Shown here piece by piece: positions 1-6,628 of a stretch of 8,679 bases of DNA. Position 1 is the stretch's first letter, and every line of letters starts with the position of its first letter. Under the pieces are notes generated by a model, which saw only the letters and a list, made by a program, of their open reading frames with translations, did not search any database and was not told the DNA's origin. The DNA lies in assembly GCA_903903715.1 (NCBI GenBank), contig CAIUZX010000162.1, positions 1 to 8,679 of the forward strand. Reading direction: 5' to 3'. Made by a program: the position numbers and the translations under genes. This DNA is from an uncultured Caulobacterales bacterium. GTDB taxonomy: Bacteria > Pseudomonadota > Alphaproteobacteria > Caulobacterales > Caulobacteraceae.

Positions 1-1
1 G

Positions 2-1294
2 AGGGACGGCAAGATCGGCGTATGGCTCGCCGCCATGCTCGTCGCTGGCAACATGATGGGCTCGTCGGTCTATCTGTTGCCGACGGTGCTGGCCAAGTCC
101 GGCGGGATCAGCGTGCTCGGCTGGGCCGCGGCGACGGCGGGGGCGCTTTTGCTCTCGGCCATGTATGCGGGCTTTGCCGACCATGGGCTGAACGAGGCGG
201 GGCAGGCGGGGTTGGTGGGCCGGATCGCCGACGGGATCGGGCCCTTCTTCGGCTACCAGGCGGCGATGCTCTACTCAGTGTCCTGCTGGGTGGGCAATGT
301 CGCCATAGCCCTCGCCGTCACCGGCTATGCGGCGAGCTTCTTTCCCGGCGTCGCCTCGGGATTGACCGGACTTGCGGTGACCATCGGGGCCATCCTCGCC
401 ATGACGGCGGTGAACATCTATGGCGCAGGGCTGGTCAGCCGGGTGCAGACGGCGACGCTGGTCATCGGCCTCGCCCCGGTCATCCTGATCGCCGTGGGAG
501 GCTGGCTGGTGTTCCGGCCGTCCCTGTTCATGACATACTGGAACGTCGATCATGCGCCGGTGACGAAGGTTCTCGCCGACACGGTCCTGCCGATCTTCTG
601 GGCGTTCCTAGGGCTGGAGAGCGCGGCCATGTGCTGTGCGCGGCTCCGCGACCCTAAGCGCAATCTCGCCAAGGCGACGCTTTTGGGGGTGGGGCTTGCA
701 GGGATCATCTATGCCGCGGCCTGCGTCGTGCTGATGGGCCTGATCCCCGCGCCGCAGATCGCCGCCTCCACCGCGCCTTTCGCGGACGCCGCCCACACGG
801 TCTTCGGGCTAGGCGTCGGCGCAGCGGTGGCTCTGTGCGCCATGACAAGAGCGTCCGGCACCCTTGCCGGGTGGATATTGGTGTCGGCGGAAACAGCACA
901 GTCCGCAGCGGCCTCCGGCCTGATCCCGAAGGCGCTGGCCGAGCCGGGGGACCGGGCGACGCCGCGGACGCTGCTCTTGGTCTGTGGTCTCACCATCGCC
1001 ATCGCGCTGATGTCCGCCGCGCCTGCGCTCGCCGAGCAGTTCACCCTTTTGATCGATGTCGCCGTGGTGCTGACGCTCGTCATGTACATCTTCAGCGCCG
1101 TGGCCCTCTGGCGCCTGAGCGTCGGGTCCGAAAAGGGGCGCAGGCTTTGGCTGCGCACGACGGCGGTGCTGTCGTCGATCTTCTGCCTGTGGGTGCTGGC
1201 GAGCTCGGGGACCAAGCTGCTGACGGTCGCGGCAGTCGTGGCCGTCGTCGGCGGCCTTGGCTACCGGTTCGCCAGGCGCCCCGCGAAGCGTTAG
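2..1294 (+). CDS. APC-superfamily basic amino acid/polyamine antiporter (AdiC/PotE-like), 5' end cut by window
   Basis: This is an inner-membrane transporter of the basic amino acid/polyamine antiporter family, which exchanges substrates such as arginine/agmatine, lysine/cadaverine or ornithine/putrescine. The reading frame is open from base 2, and the first visible residues (RDGKIGVWLAAM) already lead into TM1, so the ATG at 35 is internal and the true start lies outside the window. 430 residues are visible against about 440-445 for AdiC and PotE, so only a short N-terminus is missing. Visible landmarks are the TM1 unwound segment GNMMGSS, GYQAAMLY and CWVGN in TM3, FWAFLGLESA in TM6 (aromatic gate Trp and Glu of AdiC), DPKRN after TM6 and AGWILVSAE in TM8 (the AdiC Trp293 position). 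Around twelve hydrophobic segments are present. One oddity is that the TM1 motif reads GSS where AdiC and PotE have GSG. No decarboxylase partner is visible, so the substrate cannot be assigned. The family call is firm. Confidence 0.88.
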   Translation, partial: RDGKIGVWLAAMLVAGNMMGSSVYLLPTVLAKSGGISVLGWAAATAGALLLSAMYAGFADHGLNEAGQAGLVGRIADGIGPFFGYQAAMLYSVSCWVGNVAIALAVTGYAASFFPGVASGLTGLAVTIGAILAMTAVNIYGAGLVSRVQTATLVIGLAPVILIAVGGWLVFRPSLFMTYWNVDHAPVTKVLADTVLPIFWAFLGLESAAMCCARLRDPKRNLAKATLLGVGLAGIIYAAACVVLMGLIPAPQIAASTAPFADAAHTVFGLGVGAAVALCAMTRASGTLAGWILVSAETAQSAAASGLIPKALAEPGDRATPRTLLLVCGLTIAIALMSAAPALAEQFTLLIDVAVVLTLVMYIFSAVALWRLSVGSEKGRRLWLRTTAVLSSIFCLWVLASSGTKLLTVAAVVAVVGGLGYRFARRPAKR

Positions 1295-2400
1295 AGCCCG
1301 CTCCGGGTCAGCCACACAGCCGCGGCCACCAGACAGCCGATCCAGGCGGTCTCCAGCACCATCAGCAATATGGGCCGCCAGCCGACCGCCGCCACGGCCT
1401 TGAACGAGGTCTTCATGCCGAGCGCCGAAATCGCCGTGACGAGGCACATACGCGACAGGACCGAAGCTGCGTCCGTCGCCGCCTTGGGCAGGTAGCCCAG
1501 GCTGTTGACCGCCACGAGCGCCGCAAAGCCGAACAGGAAATAGGGCAGGGGCGGCCGCGCGCCGCCGCCTTGCCCGCGCCGACCCAGCCAGGCAATGGCG
1601 AACACGACGGGCAGCAGCATGGCGACCCGCAACAGCTTCACATAGGTCGCGGTGTTTCCGGTCTCCTGCGAGATCGAAAAGCCCGCCCCCACAACTTGCG
1701 CCACGTCATGGATGGTGCCGCCGAGGAACACGCCCGCCTGGGTGTGGTTGAAGCCGAGCGCTGCGGCGATCAGCGGATAGGTCACCATGGCGATGGTCGA
1801 GAGGGTGGTCACGGTGACGACGGTGACGATGGTGTCCCGCTCCGCCGTCTCGTCCTTGGGCAGGACAGAGGCGATGGCCAGCGCCGCCGACGCCCCGCAA
1901 ATGCCGACGGAGCCGCCCGAGAGAATGCCAAAGCGCGAGCTCAGTCCGAAAAGGCGGGCGAGGCCTGCGCCGACCAGGATGGTGCTGATCACCGCGACCA
2001 CCACAGTCGCGATGGGTGCGATGCCAAGGCTCATGATCTGCGCCGCCGTGATCCGCGCGCCCAGCAGGGCGACGCCGAGGCGCAGCACGGTCTTGGACGA
2101 GACCTCGATGCCCGGAATGCAGCGCCCTTCCTCATGCAGAAAGTGAAAGGCCATGCCCAGCAGCAGCGCGAACAGCATCACCGGCGCCTTGTACTGGTCC
2201 GACAGCCAGGTGGCGGCAAGGCCGATGGTCACCGCGACGGTGAAGCCGGGATAGACCCGCGTCACATAGCTGCGGCCCTTGTCGAGGGCGGACGCCTTTG
2301 CCGGGGCGGCGGGGGCGGCGGCGCTGAGGCCCTCCATCCCGTCATACGAGGCGAACAGCGCCCGGGCGCTCGCCGTGTCGGTGTCCTGATCTCGGCTCAC
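1291..2400 (-). CDS. YeiH/UPF0324 family putative sulfate (anion) exporter
   Basis: This is a multi-spanning membrane protein of the YeiH family (PF03601). Members are annotated as putative sulfate exporters, partly from TauZ-type proteins of sulfonate degraders; the substrate is not proven for most. From the GTG at 2400 the product is 369 residues. It has a polar, Ala-rich N-terminus of about 45 residues, then about ten hydrophobic segments. Family landmarks are LGVALLGAR (108-116), GGSVGICGASAALA (162-175), TIHDVAQVVGAG (229-240) and TAISALGMKTSF (322-333). The frame is open further upstream to 2622, but that part lies inside the antiporter gene and reads as low-complexity His/Asp/Pro-rich shadow sequence. 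The GTG has AAGGA five bases upstream, so it is the better start; an ATG at codon 22 is a weaker alternative. The gene lies 8 bases after the antiporter stop and is probably translationally coupled to it. Its own stop overlaps the stop of the convergent APC gene. Confidence 0.88.
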   Translation of the reverse strand: MSRDQDTDTASARALFASYDGMEGLSAAAPAAPAKASALDKGRSYVTRVYPGFTVAVTIGLAATWLSDQYKAPVMLFALLLGMAFHFLHEEGRCIPGIEVSSKTVLRLGVALLGARITAAQIMSLGIAPIATVVVAVISTILVGAGLARLFGLSSRFGILSGGSVGICGASAALAIASVLPKDETAERDTIVTVVTVTTLSTIAMVTYPLIAAALGFNHTQAGVFLGGTIHDVAQVVGAGFSISQETGNTATYVKLLRVAMLLPVVFAIAWLGRRGQGGGARPPLPYFLFGFAALVAVNSLGYLPKAATDAASVLSRMCLVTAISALGMKTSFKAVAAVGWRPILLMVLETAWIGCLVAAAVWLTRSGL

Positions 2401-2405
2401 GAAAG

Positions 2406-2410
2406 TCCTT
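2406..2410 (-). promoter_or_regulatory. Ribosome binding site of the YeiH-family gene, overlapping the upstream stop codon
   Basis: On the minus strand the sequence reads TAAGGACTTTCGTG. The TAA is the stop of the CPA2 antiporter, AAGGA is a good Shine-Dalgarno sequence, and five bases follow before the GTG at 2400-2398. This fixes the start of the downstream gene. It also suggests that ribosomes ending on the antiporter reinitiate on the exporter. Confidence 0.75.
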
Positions 2411-3611
2411 ATGGATGAGGTGCTTGCGCCCGGAGTTTGCGAAGGATCGGCGTCGCCATGGGGATGGAGAGCATCGTGCTGCCCACCGCCATAAGCAGAG
2501 TCGCGGTAAAGGCCGCGGGCGAGATGATCCCCTTGTCGAGGAGGATGTTGACGAAGATGATCATGATCAGCGCCTTGGTCTGCAACAGCCAACCGATCAG
2601 GGAGGCTTCGCTTCGGCTCCACTTCAAGAGCCTGCCCGCGAGGTGAACGCCGAGGAGCTTGCCGCCGACCGAGGCGACCAGAAGCGCCGCCGCTGCGGCG
2701 AAGACGGCGACGCCGCCGACGCTCCAGCTCGTGCGCAGGCCCGTGGACAGGAAGAACACCGGCATGAGGGCGAGGAGCACGTTATTGCGGAACTGATCGA
2801 GCCGCGCCCGGTCGTAGAGATCGTGTTCCAGGACCGCCCCGGACAGGAAGGCGCCGACCATGAAGTGCAGCCCCGACCAGTCTGCGGCGAAACCGCAGGC
2901 GGCCAGCCAGATCAGTCCGACGGGCCAGCGGTCCTTTTCCTCCAGCCGGCGCATCAGCTTGCGTATGGCGTAGGTCGCCAGGGCAAAGCCCGCCAGAAAC
3001 GCGATCTGGCGCCCGACCCGCGTCCAGTCGAGGAGGATCAGGGCGAGCACGCCCCAGATCGCCACGTCATCGAGGCTCGCATAGCGCAGGATGCGCTGGC
3101 CGAGCGGCTTTCGCAGGATCTCGAGCTTTTCCATGAAGAGGACAAGGATAGGCAAGGCCGTGACGGCGCAGGCCATGCCGAGCCCAAGCACGACCTGCCA
3201 GGTCTGACCCTTCGCTCCCGCCCAGCCCGGGCCGCTCGCCAGCATCAGCGCCGCGACCACGGTTCCGGTGAGTAGGGGCGCGCCAAGGGCGAGGGCCGCC
3301 GTGACGCCGGTCTCAGTGCGGCTCGCCCACACCTGCCGCAGATCCAGCTCCAGCCCGGCGGTCCAGACGAACATCATCACCGCCCACCAGGCGACGCCGT
3401 TCAGCGCGCCGATGACCTGCGGATTGAAGACGAAGCGGTAATAGTCGGGGAAGACCGCGCCCAGAACGCCTGGTCCGAGCACGATCCCGCCGACGATCTG
3501 CACGACGACCAGAGGCGCGTAGTGATCAGTCCGCCCCACTCGCCAGACGAGGTAGGGCAGGGTGAAGATGATCAGCATCGCGATCAGAAAGATTTCGGTA
3601 GTGCTCATCAT
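2409..3611 (-). CDS. CPA2-type cation/proton antiporter (Na+/H+ exchanger domain)
   Basis: This is an integral membrane monovalent-cation:proton antiporter of the CPA2/KefB-like group (PF00999), 400 residues with about twelve hydrophobic segments. The N-terminal half shows the family pattern QIVGGIVLGPGVLG (38-51). The ion-site region has AVTALPIL (149-156, matching the usual S-V-T-A-F-P-V-L segment) and SLDDVAIW with a paired Asp181-Asp182, the acidic pair that binds the exchanged ions in electrogenic-type members. FFLSTGLR and GWLLQTKALIMIIFVNILL match later core helices. There is no C-terminal TrkA-N or TrkA-C domain as in KefB/KefC, so glutathione or NAD gating is not expected. The product begins MMST: ATGs at 3611 and 3608 are both possible, and the second gives better spacing from the purine-rich GGGGGAAGAGA. 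The gene is downstream of tRNA-Val and directly upstream of the YeiH-family gene. Na+ versus K+ specificity cannot be read from the sequence. Confidence 0.88.
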   Translation of the reverse strand: MMSTTEIFLIAMLIIFTLPYLVWRVGRTDHYAPLVVVQIVGGIVLGPGVLGAVFPDYYRFVFNPQVIGALNGVAWWAVMMFVWTAGLELDLRQVWASRTETGVTAALALGAPLLTGTVVAALMLASGPGWAGAKGQTWQVVLGLGMACAVTALPILVLFMEKLEILRKPLGQRILRYASLDDVAIWGVLALILLDWTRVGRQIAFLAGFALATYAIRKLMRRLEEKDRWPVGLIWLAACGFAADWSGLHFMVGAFLSGAVLEHDLYDRARLDQFRNNVLLALMPVFFLSTGLRTSWSVGGVAVFAAAAALLVASVGGKLLGVHLAGRLLKWSRSEASLIGWLLQTKALIMIIFVNILLDKGIISPAAFTATLLMAVGSTMLSIPMATPILRKLRAQAPHP

Positions 3612-3614
3612 TCT

Positions 3615-3648
3615 CTTCCCCCGCCGTTGACGCCCGGCCCGGGGGAAG
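3615..3648 (-). promoter_or_regulatory. GC-rich hairpin in the antiporter leader that includes its ribosome binding site
   Basis: On the minus strand CTTCCCCC (3648-3641) pairs perfectly with GGGGGAAG (3622-3615). Inside it, GCC (3638-3636) can pair with GGC (3625-3623) after a two-base GG bulge, leaving a ten-base loop. The 3' arm is the only purine-rich Shine-Dalgarno-like stretch before the ATGs at 3611 and 3608, so folding would hide the ribosome binding site. The hairpin begins four bases after the encoded CCA of tRNA-Val. It could instead be an end or processing signal for the tRNA transcript, but no T-run follows it, which argues against a standard intrinsic terminator. Confidence 0.5.
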
Positions 3649-3652
3649 GAAG

Positions 3653-3727
3653 TGGTGGGCGCGACAGGGATTGAACCTGTGACCCTTCGCGTGTGAAGCG
3701 AATGCTCTCCCGCTGAGCTACGCGCCC
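3653..3727 (-). tRNA. tRNA-Val, anticodon CAC
   Basis: A complete 75-base tRNA including the encoded CCA (3655-3653). Read on the minus strand, the acceptor stem GGGCGCG (3727-3721) pairs with CGCGCCC (3663-3657), followed by discriminator A. The D arm is GCTC/GAGC. The anticodon stem TTCGC/GCGAA encloses the loop TTCACAC, giving anticodon CAC, which reads GUG. The T arm ACAGG/CCTGT encloses TTCAATC. All four stems are fully paired, so the gene looks functional. It sits between gph (25 bases upstream) and the CPA2 antiporter on the same strand. Confidence 0.97.
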
Positions 3728-3733
3728 GACCGA

Positions 3734-3749
3734 GCGGACCAATGTCCGC
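3734..3749 (-). other. Short hairpin between gph and tRNA-Val
   Basis: On the minus strand GCGGAC, loop ATTG, GTCCGC forms a perfect 6-bp stem four bases after the gph stop codon, and it ends seven bases before the first base of the tRNA. There is no following T-run, so it is not a clear terminator. It may be a 3' stabiliser for gph mRNA or a mark for cutting a gph-tRNA precursor. An alternative pairing GAGCG/CGCTC overlaps the same region. Confidence 0.35.
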
Positions 3750-3752
3750 CGC

Positions 3753-4472
3753 TCAGAGGGGCGAGCCTATAGCCGAGCCTGCGGGATGCTGCAACAGGCT
3801 TTGGACGGCGTCTGCAAGAGCATCGTAGTGATCGATGAGTCGGTCGGCGCCCAGGGCGTGGGCGGAGGTCTCGGTATAGCCGAAGGGGAAGACGATGGTC
3901 GGCACCCCTGCGGCCTTGGCCGAATCCACGTCATTGGCGCTGTCGCCCACCATGACGGCGCGGGTGGCGACCCCGCCGCCGGCGGCGATGGCGTGCAGGA
4001 CGTGGCGCGGATCGGGCTTTGGCGCGGGGGCGGCGTCCGCGCCGATGACAGCCTCGAATCGGCCCCGCAGCGAAAGCGCGTCCAGAAGGGCGAGGGAAAG
4101 ATCCGTGCGCTTGTTCGTGCAGACCACCAGCTTCGCCCCGAGACCCCGCAGCTCATCCAGCGCATCGACGCACCCGGGATAGGGCAGGCTCTCCTCGGCG
4201 ATGCGGTCCCGATAGACCGCGATGAAGCGCTCGACCAGCGGGGCGGCGTCGGCGTCTTCAAGAACGCGTCCCGACTCCGCAAAGCCCCGCACCAACATCA
4301 TCTTCGCGCCCCTCCCGACGAGATGTCGGGCGTCGGACAGGGTGACGGACGCCAGCCCCGCCTCATTCAGCACGGCGTTCAGCGCCCCGATCAGATCGGG
4401 GGCGGTGTCCACCAGTGTGCCGTCGAGATCGAACGCGATGGTCGCGCCGTGAAGAGGAGTGCTCAGAGTCAC
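3753..4472 (-). CDS. gph: Phosphoglycolate phosphatase, HAD superfamily
   Basis: Predicted cytoplasmic hydrolase that dephosphorylates 2-phosphoglycolate to glycolate, which salvages the product of oxidative DNA damage repair or of oxygenase side reactions. The 239-residue length suits Gph. HAD motif I is FDLDGTLVDT with nucleophile Asp15 and Asp17. Motif II is VVCTNK (Thr119). Motif III is the Lys of APKPDP (Lys152). Motif IV is MVGDSANDVDSAKAAG with Asp177 and Asp181. An alpha-helical cap (about residues 25-95) lies between motifs I and II, as in the Gph/PGMB subfamily. The start is a GTG at 4472, since the frame has no upstream ATG before the intergenic region and the N-terminus has normal length; its Shine-Dalgarno sequence is weak. 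The gene is divergent from glmU. Related HAD phosphatases act on other small phosphates, so the exact substrate is inferred from similarity. Confidence 0.88.
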   Translation of the reverse strand: MTLSTPLHGATIAFDLDGTLVDTAPDLIGALNAVLNEAGLASVTLSDARHLVGRGAKMMLVRGFAESGRVLEDADAAPLVERFIAVYRDRIAEESLPYPGCVDALDELRGLGAKLVVCTNKRTDLSLALLDALSLRGRFEAVIGADAAPAPKPDPRHVLHAIAAGGGVATRAVMVGDSANDVDSAKAAGVPTIVFPFGYTETSAHALGADRLIDHYDALADAVQSLLQHPAGSAIGSPL

Positions 4473-4555
4473 GCAGACGTCCGCTTTTTAAATCGATTGG
4501 ATGTGTGGTTTCGGCTAAAGCGGGCGCGAACTCAATGGGAGTCTGCAGGCGACCG
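4473..4555. promoter_or_regulatory. Divergent intergenic region between gph and glmU
   Basis: This 83-bp stretch separates the divergent starts of gph and glmU, so it should hold promoters for both directions. It contains the most AT-rich patch nearby (CTTTTTAAATCGATT, about 4484-4497). A TTGGAT at 4497-4502 is a possible -35 element for glmU, but no -10 element is well spaced behind it, so I do not assign exact promoter boxes. One GANTC site lies in it (GAGTC at 4539-4543) and another just outside (4466-4470). No RNA gene or longer repeat is visible. Confidence 0.45.
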
Positions 4556-5908
4556 ATGACGAACCCCCGACCCCGCGCCGCCGTGATCCTCGCCGCCGGA
4601 CAGGGCACGCGCATGCGCTCGCCTATTCCTAAGGTGCTGCACAAGGTTGGCGGGCGCATGATGCTCGACCGGGCGATCGATGCGGCGAAGGCGGCGGGCT
4701 GCGCACGCATCGTCGTGGTCGCAGGCGCGCATTCGCCGGAGGTGGCCGCTCACGCCAGGGCGCGGCTGGGCGAAGGGAGCGTCGCGATCCAGGACCCGCC
4801 GCTGGGCACCGGTCACGCGGTGCTGGCGGCGAAGGACGTGCTGGCGGACTTTGACGGCGATGTGCTGGTCTCCTACGCCGACACACCCCTGCTGGACGCT
4901 TCCGCCGTGACGCCATTGTTTGATCGCCGCGCAGGCGGGGCGGATCTCGTCGTGCTGGGTTTTGAAGCGGTGGATCCTGGCCCCTATGGCCGCCTGATCC
5001 TGGGGTCTGAAGGTGGTCTGGAGCGCATCGTCGAGGCGAAGGACGCGAGCCCGGAAGAGCTTAAGGTCACGCTGTGCAATTCGGGGGTGCTGGCGGCGGA
5101 TCGGGCGCTGCTGTTCCGTTTGCTGGGTATGGTGCGCAACGATAACGCCAAGGCCGAATACTACCTGACCGACGTTGTGGGCCTGGCCCGCGCCGATGGG
5201 GCAAGCGTGTTGACGACCCTCGCCGACGAGACGGTGGTCATGGGGGTGAACAGTCAGGCGGAGCTCGCCCAGGCGGAAGCTGCGTTCCAGGGCGCTGTGC
5301 GGCGGCGGATGCTGGACACCGGTGTCTCCATGCCTGCGCCCGACACCGTGATGTTCAGCCATGACACGGCGGTCGCCCCTGGCGCGGTGATCGAGCCCTA
5401 TGTGGTCTTCGGTCCGGGCGTCACCGTGGGGCGGGCGACGATCCGCGCCTTTTCGCATCTTGAAGGGGCGCACGTGGCGGACGACGCGATCATCGGTCCC
5501 TACGCCCGCCTACGCCCCGGCGCGGAGATCGGCGCGAAGGCTCACATCGGCAACTTCGTCGAGGTGAAGGCTGTGACGGTGGGCGAGGGGGCCAAGGCCA
5601 ACCATCTCGCCTATCTCGGCGACGGGGCGGTGGGGCCGGGCGCCAACATCGGCGCGGGCGTGATCTTCTGCAATTACGACGGCTTTAACAAGCAGCGGAC
5701 CGAGGTCGGGGCGGGCGCCTTCATCGGCTCCAACAGCGCCCTCGTCGCGCCGGTGACCATCGGGTCGGGCGCGTATGTGGGCTCGGGCTCGGTGATCACC
5801 AAGGCGGTGGCTGCGGACGCTCTGGCGCTGACACGGCCCGAACAGGTCGAGAAGACAGGCTGGGCCGCGAGGTTCCGCTCGGTGATGGCCGGAAGGAAGA
5901 AGGCATGA
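4556..5908 (+). CDS. glmU: Bifunctional UDP-GlcNAc pyrophosphorylase / glucosamine-1-phosphate N-acetyltransferase
   Basis: Cytoplasmic trimeric enzyme that makes UDP-N-acetylglucosamine for peptidoglycan and lipid A. It acetylates glucosamine-1-P with acetyl-CoA (C-terminal domain) and then adds UMP from UTP (N-terminal domain). The uridyltransferase domain (about 1-230) has the signature LAAGQGTRM (12-20) with PKVLH, GTGHA (84-88) and metal ligands matching E. coli Asp105 and Asn227 at Asp109 and Asn232. From about 265 a left-handed beta helix of hexapeptide repeats follows. It keeps the acetyltransferase residues Arg320, Lys338, His350 (catalytic, in NHLAYLGD), Tyr353, Asn364 and Lys379, equivalent to E. 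coli Arg333, Lys351, His363, Tyr366, Asn377 and Lys392. The ATG at 4556 gives 450 residues, the usual length. In-frame ATGs at 4535 and 4415 would add non-conserved residues, the latter overlapping gph. It is the first gene of the rightward operon and overlaps rpiA by four bases. Confidence 0.96.
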   Translation: MTNPRPRAAVILAAGQGTRMRSPIPKVLHKVGGRMMLDRAIDAAKAAGCARIVVVAGAHSPEVAAHARARLGEGSVAIQDPPLGTGHAVLAAKDVLADFDGDVLVSYADTPLLDASAVTPLFDRRAGGADLVVLGFEAVDPGPYGRLILGSEGGLERIVEAKDASPEELKVTLCNSGVLAADRALLFRLLGMVRNDNAKAEYYLTDVVGLARADGASVLTTLADETVVMGVNSQAELAQAEAAFQGAVRRRMLDTGVSMPAPDTVMFSHDTAVAPGAVIEPYVVFGPGVTVGRATIRAFSHLEGAHVADDAIIGPYARLRPGAEIGAKAHIGNFVEVKAVTVGEGAKANHLAYLGDGAVGPGANIGAGVIFCNYDGFNKQRTEVGAGAFIGSNSALVAPVTIGSGAYVGSGSVITKAVAADALALTRPEQVEKTGWAARFRSVMAGRKKA

Positions 5909-6606
5909 TCGACGCAGACGCCCAGAAGACGGCGGCGGGGGAGGCGGCGGCGCTGCTCGTGACCGACGGCATGACCCTCGGCCTCGGCACCGGCTCCACC
6001 GCGGCGAAGTTCGTGGAGGCGGTGGCAAGGCGCGCGAAAGCTGAAAACCTGCAACTGACCTGCGTTTCGACGTCGGAGGCGACCGAAGCGCTGGCACAGC
6101 GGCTCGGCCTCGTGACAAGGGCCCTCGATGAGGTGGACGTGATCGACCTCACGGTGGATGGGGCGGACGAGATCGGGCCGGGCCTTTCCCTCATCAAGGG
6201 CGGCGGAGCGGCGCTGCTCCGTGAAAAGCTGGTGTGGGAGGCGTCCCTTCGATGCGTGGCCATCGCTGACGCCTCGAAGTCGGTGTCGGTCCTCGGCGCA
6301 TTTCCCCTGCCGGTGGAAGTTATCGCCTTTGGGCATGCACAGACGGCCAAGCGCCTTACGGCGGCATTGACTGAATTCGGCATCGTACTTTCGCCAAAAT
6401 TGCGCTTAAAAGACGGTATTGCCGTGCGTACGGACAGTGGTCAGGTGCTCTATGATCTCGCCTGTCAGGCGATTCCGGACCCCAAGTCGCTGGCGGCGGT
6501 GATCAAGAGCGTGACCGGCGTCGTCGAGCATGGTCTGTTTCTCGACCTCGCGGCGGAAGCGATCGTCGCCCGCGAGGACGGGTCGGTTGTGAGACGGAAT
6601 ACCTAG
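5905..6606 (+). CDS. rpiA: Ribose-5-phosphate isomerase A
   Basis: Cytoplasmic enzyme of the non-oxidative pentose phosphate pathway that interconverts ribose 5-phosphate and ribulose 5-phosphate. The 233-residue product has the phosphate-binding loop GTGST (28-32), DGADE (85-89) with the active-site aspartates, KGGGAALLREK with Lys98 and Glu107 (general base, equivalent to E. coli Glu103), IADASK and FPLPVEVI. All expected catalytic residues are present and the length is normal. The ATG at 5905 overlaps the glmU stop as ATGA. A strong purine-rich sequence (GGAAGGAAGAAGG) lies just before it inside glmU, so translation is probably coupled. gor follows after 22 bases. Confidence 0.96.
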   Translation: MIDADAQKTAAGEAAALLVTDGMTLGLGTGSTAAKFVEAVARRAKAENLQLTCVSTSEATEALAQRLGLVTRALDEVDVIDLTVDGADEIGPGLSLIKGGGAALLREKLVWEASLRCVAIADASKSVSVLGAFPLPVEVIAFGHAQTAKRLTAALTEFGIVLSPKLRLKDGIAVRTDSGQVLYDLACQAIPDPKSLAAVIKSVTGVVEHGLFLDLAAEAIVAREDGSVVRRNT

Positions 6607-6616
6607 CTTCACCCAA

Positions 6617-6622
6617 AAGGAG
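6617..6622 (+). promoter_or_regulatory. Strong ribosome binding site of gor
   Basis: AAGGAG lies six bases upstream of the ATG at 6629, in the 22-base gap after rpiA. It is among the best Shine-Dalgarno matches in the window, which suggests gor is translated efficiently and independently of rpiA. A GAGTC (GANTC) site overlaps it at 6620-6624. Confidence 0.75.
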
Positions 6623-6628
6623 TCCTCG

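Noticed and set aside
835..2418. Long plus-strand open frame (527 codons) spanning the end of the APC gene and the whole YeiH-family gene
   Set aside because: It is rich in Arg, Gly, His and Asp with no domain pattern, and it overlaps two well-supported genes in other frames. Stop-poor frames like this are expected opposite GC-rich genes.
1..3652. Genomic island inserted at the 3' end of tRNA-Val, carrying the transporter genes
   Set aside because: I found no second copy of the tRNA 3' end, no integrase and no obvious change in base composition in the visible part, so there is no support beyond the tRNA position.
4484..4502. Possible CtrA box (TTAA-N7-TTAA) in the gph/glmU gap
   Set aside because: Only one TTAA half is present (4488-4491); the second half-site is missing at the required spacing.
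4473..4546. Inverted GCAGAC/GTCTGC pair flanking the divergent intergenic region
   Set aside because: Six bases at a 62-base separation is easily explained by chance, and no operator-like symmetry extends around it.
4532..5473. 313-codon minus-strand frame opposite glmU
   Set aside because: glmU is complete with all active-site residues on the plus strand, and the antisense protein shows only compositional bias.
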